From assembly GCA_008931825.1 (NCBI GenBank), contig QXVZ01008237.1, positions 1-20,635 on the forward strand: 20,635 nucleotides of DNA, in the 5' to 3' direction. Position numbers and translations under genes: made by a program. The stretch is from Phallusia fumigata. Lineage: Eukaryota > Chordata > Ascidiacea > Phlebobranchia > Ascidiidae. Each line of letters begins with the position of its first letter. Positions within the stretch are counted from its first letter, which is position 1. This document shows positions 10,501 through 19,680 of this stretch, piece by piece. The notes under the pieces were generated by a model. That model saw only the letters and a list, made by a program, of their open reading frames with translations, had not been told where the DNA came from and made no database searches.

Positions 10501-13500
10501 GATAGTTACGTAAGTTACTATGTGATTACACAAGTGCTTAATTCTAGTTAGAGAATTAATAGCCTACTTTCTTTTTGCTGTGCATCGACGGCGGCGATAA
10601 TAAACAAACGCTTTTCACGTAGATGCCGAAGTGAAGCAGATGGAAAGGTACACGCTGTCAAAAGCGTAGACCCAAAGTTTTACAAAACAATTGAAGAGGA
10701 AAAGCTTGTAATCAGCAAATGCGATTGCTCTTTTATCATTGGATACGTTGGAGTTTTTAAAGAGGTACATTCATTGAATGATAGACATAGAATCGCTTGC
10801 TTTCGTAACTGTCTTTTACACGGTAAAACATAGTGTTTAGGACTTTTTGTTAATTTTTAAACCTTTTTTTTCTACACTCTCCTCGCAATAAAAGTTTGTA
10901 GCGCGAAGCCACTGCGAACAAAATCTGTTTTTCTAAATTCCTCTGTTTAAGAACTACATTCCCAGGATTTTCGAGTAGCCTACGACAATCACTGCTTGGG
11001 AGGTCTGGACTCAATGATTTTGTTTAGTTTTTTCGCAACTTGAGTAAATTGTCAACAATTTTAGTGATTACAGCTGTTGACAGTCGGTCTAATTTATTCT
11101 TTTTGTTATTTTAGGACCGTTTGGTTAATTTGGTGATGGAACTTTGTGGAGGAGATGTGTTACAGGTATCAGAGTGTTAGCAATTTGCAACAAAGTCGGT
11201 TTTAAGTCAACATGTATGGTCTCTTTCAGTGAGTTTCTTGCAAAAAGGAGAAACAAAACGGTGACAACAGCAAACACAAACCTATTGATTCTGAAACTGG
11301 TTTTGATCTGGATGTCGACTTTCTACAGCATTTTGATATCAGCTCTCACGAAATCGTCGTACAATCCTGCGAAGGACTGCAGTATTTGCACAAACTAACA
11401 ATTGGTTAGTGCAGTGGTTCCCAACCTTTTTTGATGCATTTCCCCTTTGCTCATTTTGGAACTTTTCATTCCTCCCCTACTAGACATAATTAATAAAAAG
11501 TAATGTAAAAAAGTTTAAAACCACTGGTCTACCTTAAAAGAAATACTACACTTATAAATAACTTTACTATGAAGTAGAAATTCCTCCCCTTAACCCATGA
11601 AATTCCCCCCTGGGGAACCACTGGGGTTAGTGAGTTGTTATTTTTTGGTTATAGTAAGTATTTCTTCCGACGACTGTACTGTTTTATTTACAGTTCATCG
11701 CGACATCAAACCGGGAAACTTTTTGCTCAAAAAGACAAACGACGGTAGAATTTTGGTCAAACTGACTGACTTCGGCTTAAGTAGAATAATTGGACCCAAC
11801 CGATCATCGCATTTCACTGGTCCAGCGGGAACCGAATCTTTTATGGCCCCTGAATGCTACAATGATAACGGAGATCCTGTTCAAGTGGTATGTCAATCAT
11901 TGACTCTTAGATTATTTGGTCTTTGGTTTTATCCTATTTTCTGTGGATTCAGGGGTGTCCAACCTTTTACATATTGGTGCAAAAATAGACGCTGCCTGCT
12001 TTTAGTTTTTTAATCGAGATATTGTTTCTAGTTATTTCTCTGCTCTCTCAAGTGTTTCACGCGTGCACGAAAAATAGAAAAATAATGATTGATGTGGTAA
12101 AACAAAGAACATAAAACTTGATTGTGTATATTGAAACAATGGCATTTGCGGTGTCAAAAGTATTGAAATTACATTTTTTGGGGTAGAAAGCTGAGAGCTA
12201 AACAATAGTNTTGTTTCTAGTTATTTCACTGCTCTGCCTTTGGCAAGTGTTTTACGCGTGCACGAAAAAGAGCAAAATAATGATTGATGTGATAAAAAAA
12301 GGACATAAAACTTGATTGTGTATATCGAAACAATGGCATTTGCGGTGTCAAAAGTATTGAAATTACAACATTTGGGGTAGGAAGCTGAGAGCTAAACAAT
12401 AGTTACTGGTAAAAATAACCGTTTGCCAGGAAAAGGAAATTATAAGAGTAAAAATAAACGTTGAAATAGTCACTTTAAGAATCAAAAAATTATAAGTATC
12501 TTAGGCAGAGCTAATTAAGTTTGGTTGATCAATATGTTTTAAGAACCTATATTACAAAAGTCATCTGGCTCTTTGTTGCTCAGCTGTTCCACTGAAATAG
12601 CGTTTGAATCAGTCGGGTAAAGTAATCCCAAAATGCCATGTTTACTGTAACACTTTTTTTTAGGTCCCAGCCTCCTAGGTATAAGTTAATATACGCCTTT
12701 CATTCTTGTCAAATTGTAAACTTGCAAAGAAGACTTGTTTTTTCCATCAAACAGAAAATCTCATCGGATATCTTTGCCTTTGGTGGATACGTTTACTACG
12801 TCCTTAGCCTGGGAAAGTATTTATTTGGTGATAAATGCTTCATGCATCAGGCAAACATTCGGATGAGTAAACCTCCTTCCTTTCAACATCTGATTCCTAG
12901 TGATGCTCTTGATTCAACGCATTTAGATTTGACACACGAGAAAATGGTTACAGCATGTGATTTGGTGAAGAAAATGGTTTCTTTTAAACCATCAAATCGA
13001 CCAACCATTGGTGAAGTGAAAAGTCATCCAGCAATGTGGAACACAGGCAAAAAAGTGGAATTTTTTAAGGTAATCCCAAACTGCGGATGGAACAATACTA
13101 ATTTTTACGGCCTGCCGAATGTTTACCTCGCAACTATCAAACAACAGCAAACCGAGTTTTTTATTATTTTATTATCCTTCTTTAGGTTTTCTGAAAATAA
13201 GGAAAAGTGCCGAAGATACTTGACCTTTTCACAATTCTTTTGTCATTTTAGTCATTATAAATGGCCTAATAATTAGATAGGGAACATAACCAGCAAAAAA
13301 GAGGAACATATGGGCCTCGTTTTTTATACTTACACCGTGCATACGGAGTTTGTTCACCTTTGTAATGACAAGCTTGGTAATAAATATTTAGGAGGTTTCC
13401 GGGATTCTTGAGATCAAAGGAACACGCTCGATTGACCGGAAAACTTTCAACAAGTACAACCGTGCATTTTTGGAGGATACCCAATATCTCCCGGAAACAG

Positions 13501-13900
13501 AAAAGGTCACAGTGCCTTTTGAAGTGACAGGAGCATTACCTACCATGGGTACAGACAGCTACGGTGACAAAACGTGCAAAGGAATTGAAGACGTTATTCG
13601 TGTGTTACGAAACAAGGTTGGTTCCGTTTTTTGTATTGTTTACTCATATCTTTCAATGGCAGTTCAGTCCAACTATACACAAGCAAACAATTTTAATATT
13701 TAACTTCGAGCTCGTTCATATTGCAGATCACCCATGCTTCCAAGTTGCCAGAAAAGGAACGTATGAAGCTTGGTCTGCACAAGAACAAGGATAATCTGGA
13801 TCAATTCTTGGAGCTTTTTACCAAAAATCAGCCCCATCTTCTTATTCACTGTTATGAATACTTTAGCGACCACAACGACCTCGAAAAGTACTACAATTAG
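7571..13900 (+). CDS. Copy R: IRE1/RNase L-like kinase-endoribonuclease (12 exons, possible pseudogene)
   Basis: Exons: 7571-7586, 7728-8375, 8447-8530, 9573-10192, 10385-10509, 10623-10764, 11115-11165, 11230-11404, 11694-11887, 12755-13069, 13392-13616, 13727-13900. All junctions are GT-AG and phases agree throughout, giving 922 codons and a TAG stop. Layout: helical domain at residues 6-222, linker 222-250, second helical domain 250-456, kinase about 482-777, KEN nuclease about 778-922. Kinase motifs seen: beta3 lysine in HAVK (K511), HRDIKPGN (622-629), DFG (646-648), APE (672-674). KEN motifs: HPAMW (776-780), FFKEVS across exons 10/11, RNKITH (863-868), PHLLIH near the end. By family knowledge such proteins dimerise through the kinase and cut RNA. 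No signal peptide or membrane segment is visible, so a cytosolic or nuclear location is inferred. Codon 563 is TGA, so this copy may be inactivated unless a downstream acceptor is used. I do not recognise the N-terminal half. Confidence 0.85.
7728..8375 (+). CDS. Copy R exon 2: N-terminal helical domain (residues 6-222)
   Basis: 648 nt ending before donor GTAAGC. It encodes the helix-rich domain shared with copy L. Codons 157-166 (8180-8209) differ from copy L at nine of ten residues, although flanking DNA is about 98% identical by eye. Confidence 0.85.
8447..8530 (+). CDS. Copy R exon 3: polar linker (residues 222-250)
   Basis: 84 nt, acceptor GATTTTAG, donor GTTGGT. The sequence is near identical to copy L and lacks predicted structure. 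Phase 1 on both sides means the exon could be skipped without changing frame. Confidence 0.72.
8531..9572 (+). other. Copy R intron 3
   Basis: 1042-bp intron, homologous in patches to copy L intron 3, including a block around 8620-8760 in both. No gene or transposon end recognised. Confidence 0.6.
9573..10192 (+). CDS. Copy R exon 4: second N-terminal domain (residues 250-456)
   Basis: 620 nt between TTTTTTTAG and GTAAGT, open throughout. It has the same conserved islands as copy L (FGFCNPTIRKLMNKVFGPG, LQCVSAWLKQAKD). The family was not recognised. The domain sits where IRE1 has its luminal domain plus membrane segment, or RNase L its ankyrin repeats. Confidence 0.82.
10385..10509 (+). CDS. 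Copy R exon 5: linker and glycine loop (residues 457-498)
   Basis: 125 nt, Lys/Thr-rich linker then ITEGTYGVRIV. The usual first glycine of the nucleotide loop is Thr488. The donor is GTAAGT. The acceptor was chosen by analogy with the stronger TGTAG site of copy L. Confidence 0.75.
10623..10764 (+). CDS. Copy R exon 6: kinase beta3/alpha-C (residues 499-545)
   Basis: 142 nt with HAVK (K511) and IEEEKLV (E522-E524). Acceptor CACGTAG, donor GTACAT. Nearly identical to copy L. Confidence 0.82.
10765..11114 (+). other. Copy R intron 6
   Basis: 350-bp intron colinear with copy L 1328-1681 at roughly 75-80% identity by eye. It serves as a neutral yardstick against the more similar exons. Nothing else seen. 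Confidence 0.6.
11115..11165 (+). CDS. Copy R exon 7: kinase hinge (residues 546-562)
   Basis: 51 nt, DRLVNLVMELCGGDVLQ, the same residues as copy L. Acceptor ATTTTAG, donor GTATCA (copy L has GTATGT). Confidence 0.82.
11230..11404 (+). CDS. Copy R exon 8 with in-frame TGA (residues 563-621)
   Basis: 175 nt by homology with copy L. The first codon, 11230-11232, is TGA instead of TGG. The last 125 or so bases differ from copy L at only one or two positions, while the first 40 hold five differences. An in-frame AG at 11246-11247 could serve as an alternative acceptor, dropping six codons and the stop. The donor at 11405 lies inside a target-site duplication. Confidence 0.72.
11412..11624. mobile_element. 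Non-autonomous hAT-type insertion in intron 8
   Basis: About 213 bp beginning CAGTGGTTCCCAACC and ending GGGGAACCACTGG, inverted termini of the hAT type. It is flanked by 8-bp direct repeats GGTTAGTG at 11404-11411 and 11625-11632. Copy L holds a single GGTTAGTG (minus strand 1009-1002) at the same junction, the empty site. It has no coding capacity. Confidence 0.85.
11694..11887 (+). CDS. Copy R exon 9: catalytic and activation loops (residues 621-685)
   Basis: 194 nt, acceptor ATTTACAG, donor GTATGT. HRD 622-624, K626, N629, DFG 646-648 and APE 672-674 are all present, so an active kinase is expected from sequence. RNase L, in contrast, is generally regarded as a pseudokinase. Confidence 0.85.
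11950..12403. mobile_element. Insertion with hAT-like left end in intron 9
   Basis: The segment absent from copy L begins CAGGGGTGTCCAACC, a common hAT terminus. No matching right terminus or target duplication is visible, and the interior is interrupted by the N at 12210 with duplicated flanks, so the true length and class are uncertain. Confidence 0.45.
12022..12403 (+). repeat. Direct duplication around a single N
   Basis: 12022-12209 and 12211-12403 are about 93% identical with small indels, separated only by one N at 12210. This suggests an unmerged contig join, probably between haplotypes, rather than a real tandem duplication. Confidence 0.75.
12755..13069 (+). CDS. Copy R exon 10: kinase C-lobe to KEN start (residues 686-790)
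   Basis: 315 nt with acceptor CAAACAG and donor GTAATC. DIFAFGG (690-696), HQANIRM, RPTIGEV and HPAMW (776-780) mark alpha-F through the kinase/KEN boundary in the IRE1/RNase L manner. Confidence 0.85.
13392..13616 (+). CDS. Copy R exon 11: KEN nuclease, first part (residues 791-865)
   Basis: 225 nt from acceptor ATATTTAG to donor GTTGGT. It begins EVSG, continuing the FFK of exon 10 into an FFKEVS motif, and ends IEDVIRVLRNK, the helix that carries the catalytic Arg-Asn pair (R863, N864). Tyr847 lies three residues further from R863 than the catalytic Tyr of IRE1. Confidence 0.83.
13727..13900 (+). CDS. Copy R exon 12: KEN nuclease end and stop (residues 866-922)
   Basis: 174 nt from acceptor ATTGCAG to TAG at 13898-13900. 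ITH supplies His868, five residues after R863, as in IRE1 and RNase L. PHLLIHCYEYF matches the conserved C-terminal KEN helix. Confidence 0.85.
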   Translation: MTHASKLPEKERMKLGLHKNKDNLDQFLELFTKNQPHLLIHCYEYFSDHNDLEKYYN

Positions 13901-14030
13901 AAATGTACAAAGGGATTTGCTGCATAGACATAATATGCAGCCAATAGTAAGTTGTTTCATGTTTTGAAATGTTTAGTTTTTTTATTTTAACTTATCAATC
14001 GATTGCATCTTTTTTTCTGTAAAACTTTTC
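13901..14030 (+). other. 3' flank of copy R
   Basis: 130 bases between the stop codon and the first repeat unit. No AATAAA polyadenylation signal is present. The nearest AATAAA lies inside repeat unit 1 (around 14542). Confidence 0.5.
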
Positions 14031-15661
14031 AGTGGAGGGTAGCAACCGTCACGGTGATTTTTAAAGTTTGATGCGCTCAAACTGCTCCTTGAACTTTACA
14101 AAACACTTTTCCTTCCGATGGCAAATAAACGAGTTCTCATCACGACTCTTAGTACAAATTGTACAAAGGGTTGTTGTAAATTGAAAAATGGCATACTTTG
14201 CTTGCATGCATACATTTTTGAAATCGCAAGAATACCAGCTAACATATGTGTATAAGTTGCTAAAAAATCCTGTACATAAAGTGTACCAAAAAAGTGCCAA
14301 TGCCGTGACGAAACTTTTTTTCGGCAGTGGTTGTCGTCACGGCTTTTTGTGAGGCAGGTGCCTCAGCTTCGTTGGCAGGAAAGATGGTTTTGTGTGTATT
14401 TCGCGCAACTGCGCATGTATCACCATTGGAAAGTCTTTAGACTTTTTCTAAGACTGGTAAAAGAATGTTAAAGCACAAATTTACTATCTGCTGTGATGTA
14501 CTTAGTTCAACAAGAGATTAGTTTTCATTAAACTAGCTCTCAATAAAAATTTTTACAGAGGGATGTTAAGTAGATGAGTAACTCCGAATTATACGTGTAG
14601 TTTTTATTCTGCAAGTCATTGTCAGCGATAGAAACCTAGTCCGTAGAGGCAAACGTGGCAAGGTTACATGTGATTAAAGTGATGTGGCTTTAAAGGTTGA
14701 AAGGACAACAAAACAATTAACCACGAATTTGAAGTGCTAGCTACCCTACTGTAGGTCAATTAATTATTCCTTCGCTTGTCAAAGTTCGCTTGACGATTTA
14801 CCAACGTTAGGTTACTAATGACAACGTACCAGCAGCTCTAGTTTATGTGATGACGTAATGTTTGAAACGGAATTTTCTTTAATTTGCAACCATTGCCCAA
14901 AAAAGCCCCTAATACCTAGGAATGTACAGCAATCCAAAATTGTTCCGACGGTCTGAAAACATTTTCGGTATCTTTTTGGTAATTTCAGCCGATTGGTTCA
15001 ATTTGTGCCTTTTTGTTGATCAAAAACAGTTTTTCCTGTATTAAGTTACACCATACAACTTCATAAACATTTAGGCAACGTCTATCGCCCTGACAAATGG
15101 GCGCTTAAGGTAGATCGGGTACTATATGATATGAGTTCATTATTATGTTAACACTAGTAGCCCCGTTTCCCGCGGAATATGTCACAACAGCTTGAAAACC
15201 AAAAACTGTTTATAAAAGCAAAATATAATGGAATGGTTAGGGCAAAATATAACAAAAAAAGTTCAATATCTTTTAGATTTTAGCTTTCCAAACAAATGAT
15301 TAGCCGGAAGTATTGTTGTAGTTTTCGAGTTTAGCGAGTTTCGCGCCGTGGAGATATCGTTTTTTTTACATGGTTGTGTAACTATATCATAAATGTGCGG
15401 CAAGGAGCAGCCTTCTGATTTCAGTTTGACTTTAAAATCACGTAAATCTGCAAGCTTCTTGAGGGCGGTAAAACACTTTTAAAACATAAAATAAATTAAT
15501 AAAGATATCAAATGTGGCATGTTCCGTTTTCACGGGTAACCGAAGAAACTTGCCCGTACGACAGATATTTGTGATACGTTGCATCCAAAAATGCTAGCTA
15601 TATTTTGCAAGCATTTTCAATCTTAAATGTCATCTGTATCGGAAAAAACAATGAATTCTTT
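14031..15661 (+). repeat. Tandem repeat unit 1
   Basis: A 1631-bp unit from AGTGGAGGGTAGCAACC at 14031 to the next such anchor at 15662. Other anchors are GGCAGGAAAGATGG near 14374 and the GAGCAGCC block at 15394-15411. It is AT-rich and non-coding by inspection. Confidence 0.75.
14302..14343. repeat. Inverted repeat (hairpin) in unit 1
   Basis: Perfect 10-bp stem GCCGTGACGA / TCGTCACGGC with a 22-nt loop. Equivalent hairpins with different stem sequence sit at 18479-18512 and 20140-20175. Confidence 0.75.
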
Positions 15662-17880
15662 AGTGGAGGGTAGCAACCGTCACGGTGACGCGAAACACAG
15701 AACGGCATTTTCACGGTTTGCTGCGCTCAAACTGCTCCTTAAACTTCACAAAATACCAGCCAGTTATAATTCCGATTGCAAAATAAACGAGTTCTCATCA
15801 CCACTCTTAGTACAATATATGAAACAAAAGTGAAGACCAATGAAGAGTAATTGTAAATGCTCTTAGAAACATGCCATACTTTGTTTGCATGCAAACATTT
15901 TGGAAATTTTAACTGTAAAATATAACAAATTGTTGTTTTACAAAATGATTCTTTATGGAACGTGACAGTGTGCAGTGTCACTTTGGTATGATGCAAATAC
16001 GTAAAAGACAACGATGGTCTTTGTTTGATTTCAAACAATTCCAATTTCCCCAAATAACCAATGCGTCAAGTCGTGAGTATAAGCTAACAAATGGCGTATA
16101 AGTTTGCGAAAATACTCTGCACTTAGAGTGTACCAAGTACCAATTCCGTAACGAAATCCTTTGTACGACTCAACTGTAACCAAACCGCGTCCATAAAGGC
16201 CTTTTGTGAAGCAGGTGAATCGGTTTTGTTGACAGGAAGGTAGTTCTGTGTGTTTCGGACAACTGTGTATGTATTAAGGCTATTTCAAGGACGTTGGTAA
16301 CAAAATGTAAAAGTATTCATGGGTGTGTATTAACAGCTTCGTTGGCAGGAAAGATGGTTCTGTGTGTATTTCGCGCAACTGCGCATGTATTACCAGTGGA
16401 AAGTCTTTAGACTTTTTCTAAGACTGGTAAAAGAATGTTTAAGCCCAAATTTACTATCTGCTATGATGTACTTAGTTCAACAGAGAATAGTTTTCATTAC
16501 ACTAGCTCTCAATAAAAAAATTTGCAGAGGGATATTAATTAGATGAGTAACTCCGAGTTAAACCTGTAGTTTTTATTTTGCAAATCATCTTTAGCGGTAG
16601 AAACTTAGTTCGTTGAGGCAAACGTGAGAAGGTTACATATGACTAAAGTGATGTGGCTTTAAAGGTTGAAAGGACAACAAAACAAAGAATTTGAAGTGCT
16701 AGCTACCGTTCTGTAGGTCAATTAATTATTCCTTTGCTTGTCAAAGTTCGCTTGACGATTTCCCAACGTTAGGTTACTAATGACAACGTACCAGCAGCTA
16801 GGGTTGCCAACCGTCCTTTATTTCAAAGGACAATCCTTTGTTCAGCTCTATTTATCCTTGTCCTTTATTGAGATCTAAAATAACACTATATGTCCTTTTT
16901 TTAGGAATCGTTTTGACTTGTGGTTAAATTTGTGAACTGCGACTTGAAGGACCATAACAAATTTAGCTTAAGGTAAAAAGCCCAATACAAAATCGAGCCG
17001 TAATTTGTTATGAAAGAAATCTATGTGAGAAAACTTGTAGCAGTACTGCCAATATTTTATGTCATCATCAGATCGAAATATTAATTAAAAGTATGTTTTC
17101 GAGACATGATAAAATATCCAAGTTTTTATGTCCTTTATTGTAGCTTAACAGAGTTGGCAACCCTACCAGCAGCTCTAGTTTATGTGATGACGTAATGTTT
17201 AAAAAGGAATTTTCTTTAATTTGCGACCATTGCCCAAAAAATCCCCTGATAGCCAGGAATGTACAGCAATCCAAAATTGTCCCTATACGGTCCGAAAACA
17301 TTTTCGGCATGTTTTTGGTAATTTCAGCCGATTGATTCAATTTGTGCCTTTTTGTTGATCAAAAACAGTTTTCCCTGTATTTAGTTACACCATACAACTT
17401 CATAAACATTTGGGCAACGTCTATCGCCCTGACGAATGGGCGCTTAAGGTAGATCGAGTTATGTATGCTATGAGTTCATGATTATGTTAATAACAGTAGC
17501 CCCGTTTCCTGCGGAATATGTCACAAAAGCAAAATATAAATGGAATGGTTAGGGCAAAATATAACAAAAAAAGTAAAATTTCTTTTAAATTTTAGTATTC
17601 CAAACAAATGGTAGCCGGAAGTATCGTTGTAGTTTTTGAGTTTACCGAGTTTTGCGCCGTGGAAATATCGTTTTTTTATATGGTTGCGTAACTATATCAC
17701 CTGCCAAAATGATTAGCTTGTGCATGAATATTTCTAAAGTGCATTAATCAAAGCTACAGTGATAAGGATTTCTTGCAACTAATAAAATAGTTTGGTTTTT
17801 TTGACTGATTTTATTTCATTTAAACATGTGCGACAACGAGCAGCCCTCTGATTTCAGCTTGACTTTAAAATCACGTTTAG
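15662..17880 (+). repeat. Tandem repeat unit 2
   Basis: Starts with the same anchor at 15662 and continues colinear with unit 1. It contains two extra segments: a hAT-type element (16799-17165) and an unexplained insert of about 126 bp (17700-17825). It lacks the hairpin arm present in units 1, 3 and 4. The 3' limit is approximate. Confidence 0.7.
16799..17165. mobile_element. Non-autonomous hAT-type element inside unit 2
   Basis: 367 bp with 13-bp perfect inverted termini, TAGGGTTGCCAAC and GTTGGCAACCCTA, flanked by 8-bp direct repeats CCAGCAGC at 16791-16798 and 17166-17173. Unit 1 has the uninterrupted site CCAGCAGCTCTAG near 14830. The interior has several GTCCTTTA/TCCTTT motifs and no coding capacity. 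Confidence 0.88.
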
Positions 17881-18039
17881 ATTTGCCTCAATTCAACAGG
17901 TTACAAGCTGTTGTATGGGGAAGTTTCTCTTACGCGCGATTGAGCCATGACGACGGTAGTTTGTAAATCTTTACGATACATGCAGTTTGACGAATCAGGA
18001 CTCTTTTAGAACAAAATGTAAAGCAAAAATTAACGCAAA

Positions 18040-19680
18040 GAAGGTTTATTGTAAAGAAATGGCATACTTTGCTTGCATGGAAACATTTTTGGAATCAAAA
18101 CTGTAAAATACCACAAATTGTTGTTTTGGAAAATGAGTTGAGCCCAATTAAGTTTATTTTGTTTGGTGAATGAAGACATAGCCACACAATAGCACAAATC
18201 AATCACCAGCCGGAAATAGCTGCGCAACGGCAAAACGTTATTGACATGAACTCACAAACACCACCACCAAGTCGCGGCACGCGGTTGTTATTCAACAAGT
18301 GACGTCTCGAAACAAGGGTGACATCTATCGAATACAAATACATACATCCAGTTTTGAGGCGCAAAAAGTTCTAATTTTGCCAAATAACCAATGTGTCAAG
18401 TCGTGACTACCAGCTAACAAATGGCGTATAGATTTGTTAAAATAACTTGCAAATAACGTGTTACCAGGTACCAATGCCATGACTAAAGTTTTTCGTCAGT
18501 GGAGGTAGTCATCAAAACCTTTTGTACGACTCAACTGTAACCAAACCGTGTCCAAATGCGTGACGACGCCAGTGTGGGAGGCCTTTTGTGAGCCAGGTGC
18601 ATTAGCATTGTTGGTAGGAAAGGCTATGTGTGTGTTTCGCACAGGTGCATGTGCATCATCAGTGGAAAATCTTTAGGCTTTTTTGACATTGATAAAAGAA
18701 TGTGTTGAGTGCAAAATTTCTATTTGCTGTGGTGTACTTGCTTAAACAAAGATATGTTTAAACCTGTAAGGATTCTTACTGCAGTATAATATTTGAAAGC
18801 TAGTTTGGTGACTCAGAAATAGACCTGCAGTTTCTTTGTTTTAACGTACACCCAGAGACAGAAGCTGATTATTTTGTTGAGACAAATGTGACACGGTTGC
18901 ATGTGATGAAAGGATTGCGGCTTTTCTTAAACAGGGGTTAACATAGATCGTGTGTAAATTACTCGAATACCCTTCTTTGCGAAAATTCGCTTGCAATAAA
19001 CCAAAAAGGACGATTTACCAATGTTACTGATGTATTTTTTAATCGTTATTCGCAACTGTTGCCAACAATCTCCTGGTATAGCCAGGAAGTTACAGCAATC
19101 CAAAAAGAGATTTTTGGTGGTTACCTGAGTCATGACAGAAACTGGAGGTGCACAGCAAGTTGTTATCCGTTTTTTAAACACCCTCAACGCAAATTAAATA
19201 CCGTAATTAATTAGAAATAGCCTAATTGCCAATCGCAAAATTGTGGGACACATCGCTCATATATCGTTTTTTTACATGGTTGCGTAACTATATCATAAAT
19301 GTGCGACAACGAGCAGCCTTCTGTTTTCAGTTTGACTTCAAAATCACGTTTAAATTTGCCTCAATTCAACGGGTTACAACCTGTTGTGTGGGGAGAATAG
19401 TTTCTCTCACAAGCAAAATACTACATTCTCTTCCGTTCAGCCAGGCTGTAGTATTACCTAAATGTCCAAATAAACTGCAAAGCTTTTGACGGCTGTAAAA
19501 CACTTTTAAAACACAAAATAAATTAATAAACATATTATATGTGTCATGTTCCGTTTTCACGGGTAACCGAAGAAACTTGCCCGTACGACAGATATTTGCG
19601 ATATGTTGCACACAAAAATGCTAGCTATATTTTGCAATCATTTTCAATCTTAAATGTCATCTGTATCGTAAAAACAATGA
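18040..19680 (+). repeat. Tandem repeat unit 3, diverged and 5'-truncated
   Basis: Lacks the opening anchor but aligns from GGCATACTTTGCTTGCATG (about 18061) through the hairpin block, the GCCAGGAA block near 19081 and the GAGCAGCC block at 19300-19317. It is the most diverged copy. The stretch 17880-18040 before it shows no clear match to the other units. Confidence 0.6.
18479..18512. repeat. Inverted repeat (hairpin) in unit 3
   Basis: Stem ATGACTA / TAGTCAT with a 20-nt loop, at the place equivalent to the unit 1 hairpin. Two pairs differ from unit 1 by changes on both sides. Confidence 0.65.

Larger units (their letters stand above)
11888..12754 (+). other. Copy R intron 9 with insertion and gap
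   Basis: 867 bp against 389 bp in copy L (369-757). The excess is an inserted segment from about 11950 to 12400 that itself contains a duplicated stretch around the N at 12210. The outer parts align with copy L. Confidence 0.6.
6820..13130 (+). repeat. Right arm of large inverted repeat
   Basis: Counterpart of the left arm. The homology covers the upstream flank, all exons to exon 10 and the start of intron 10. The comparison stops there only because the left arm leaves the window. Confidence 0.85.

Noticed and set aside
1-13900. The two arms as alleles of one gene wrongly joined
   Set aside because: Intron divergence of roughly 20-25% by eye, different 5' leaders and different insertions are too much for ordinary alleles. 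It cannot be excluded without reads.
7571-13900. Naming the gene IRE1 (ERN) or RNASEL
   Set aside because: The N-terminal half lacks a signal peptide, membrane segment and ankyrin repeats, so orthology is not supported by domain layout.
15627-15833. 68-codon ORF with an ATG in repeat unit 2
   Set aside because: The equivalent frame in unit 4 has a stop just after the start and indels follow, and unit 1 lacks the start, so the frame is not conserved.
17700-17825. Extra segment in unit 2 as a transposon
   Set aside because: No inverted termini or target duplication could be found. It could equally be a loss from the other units.
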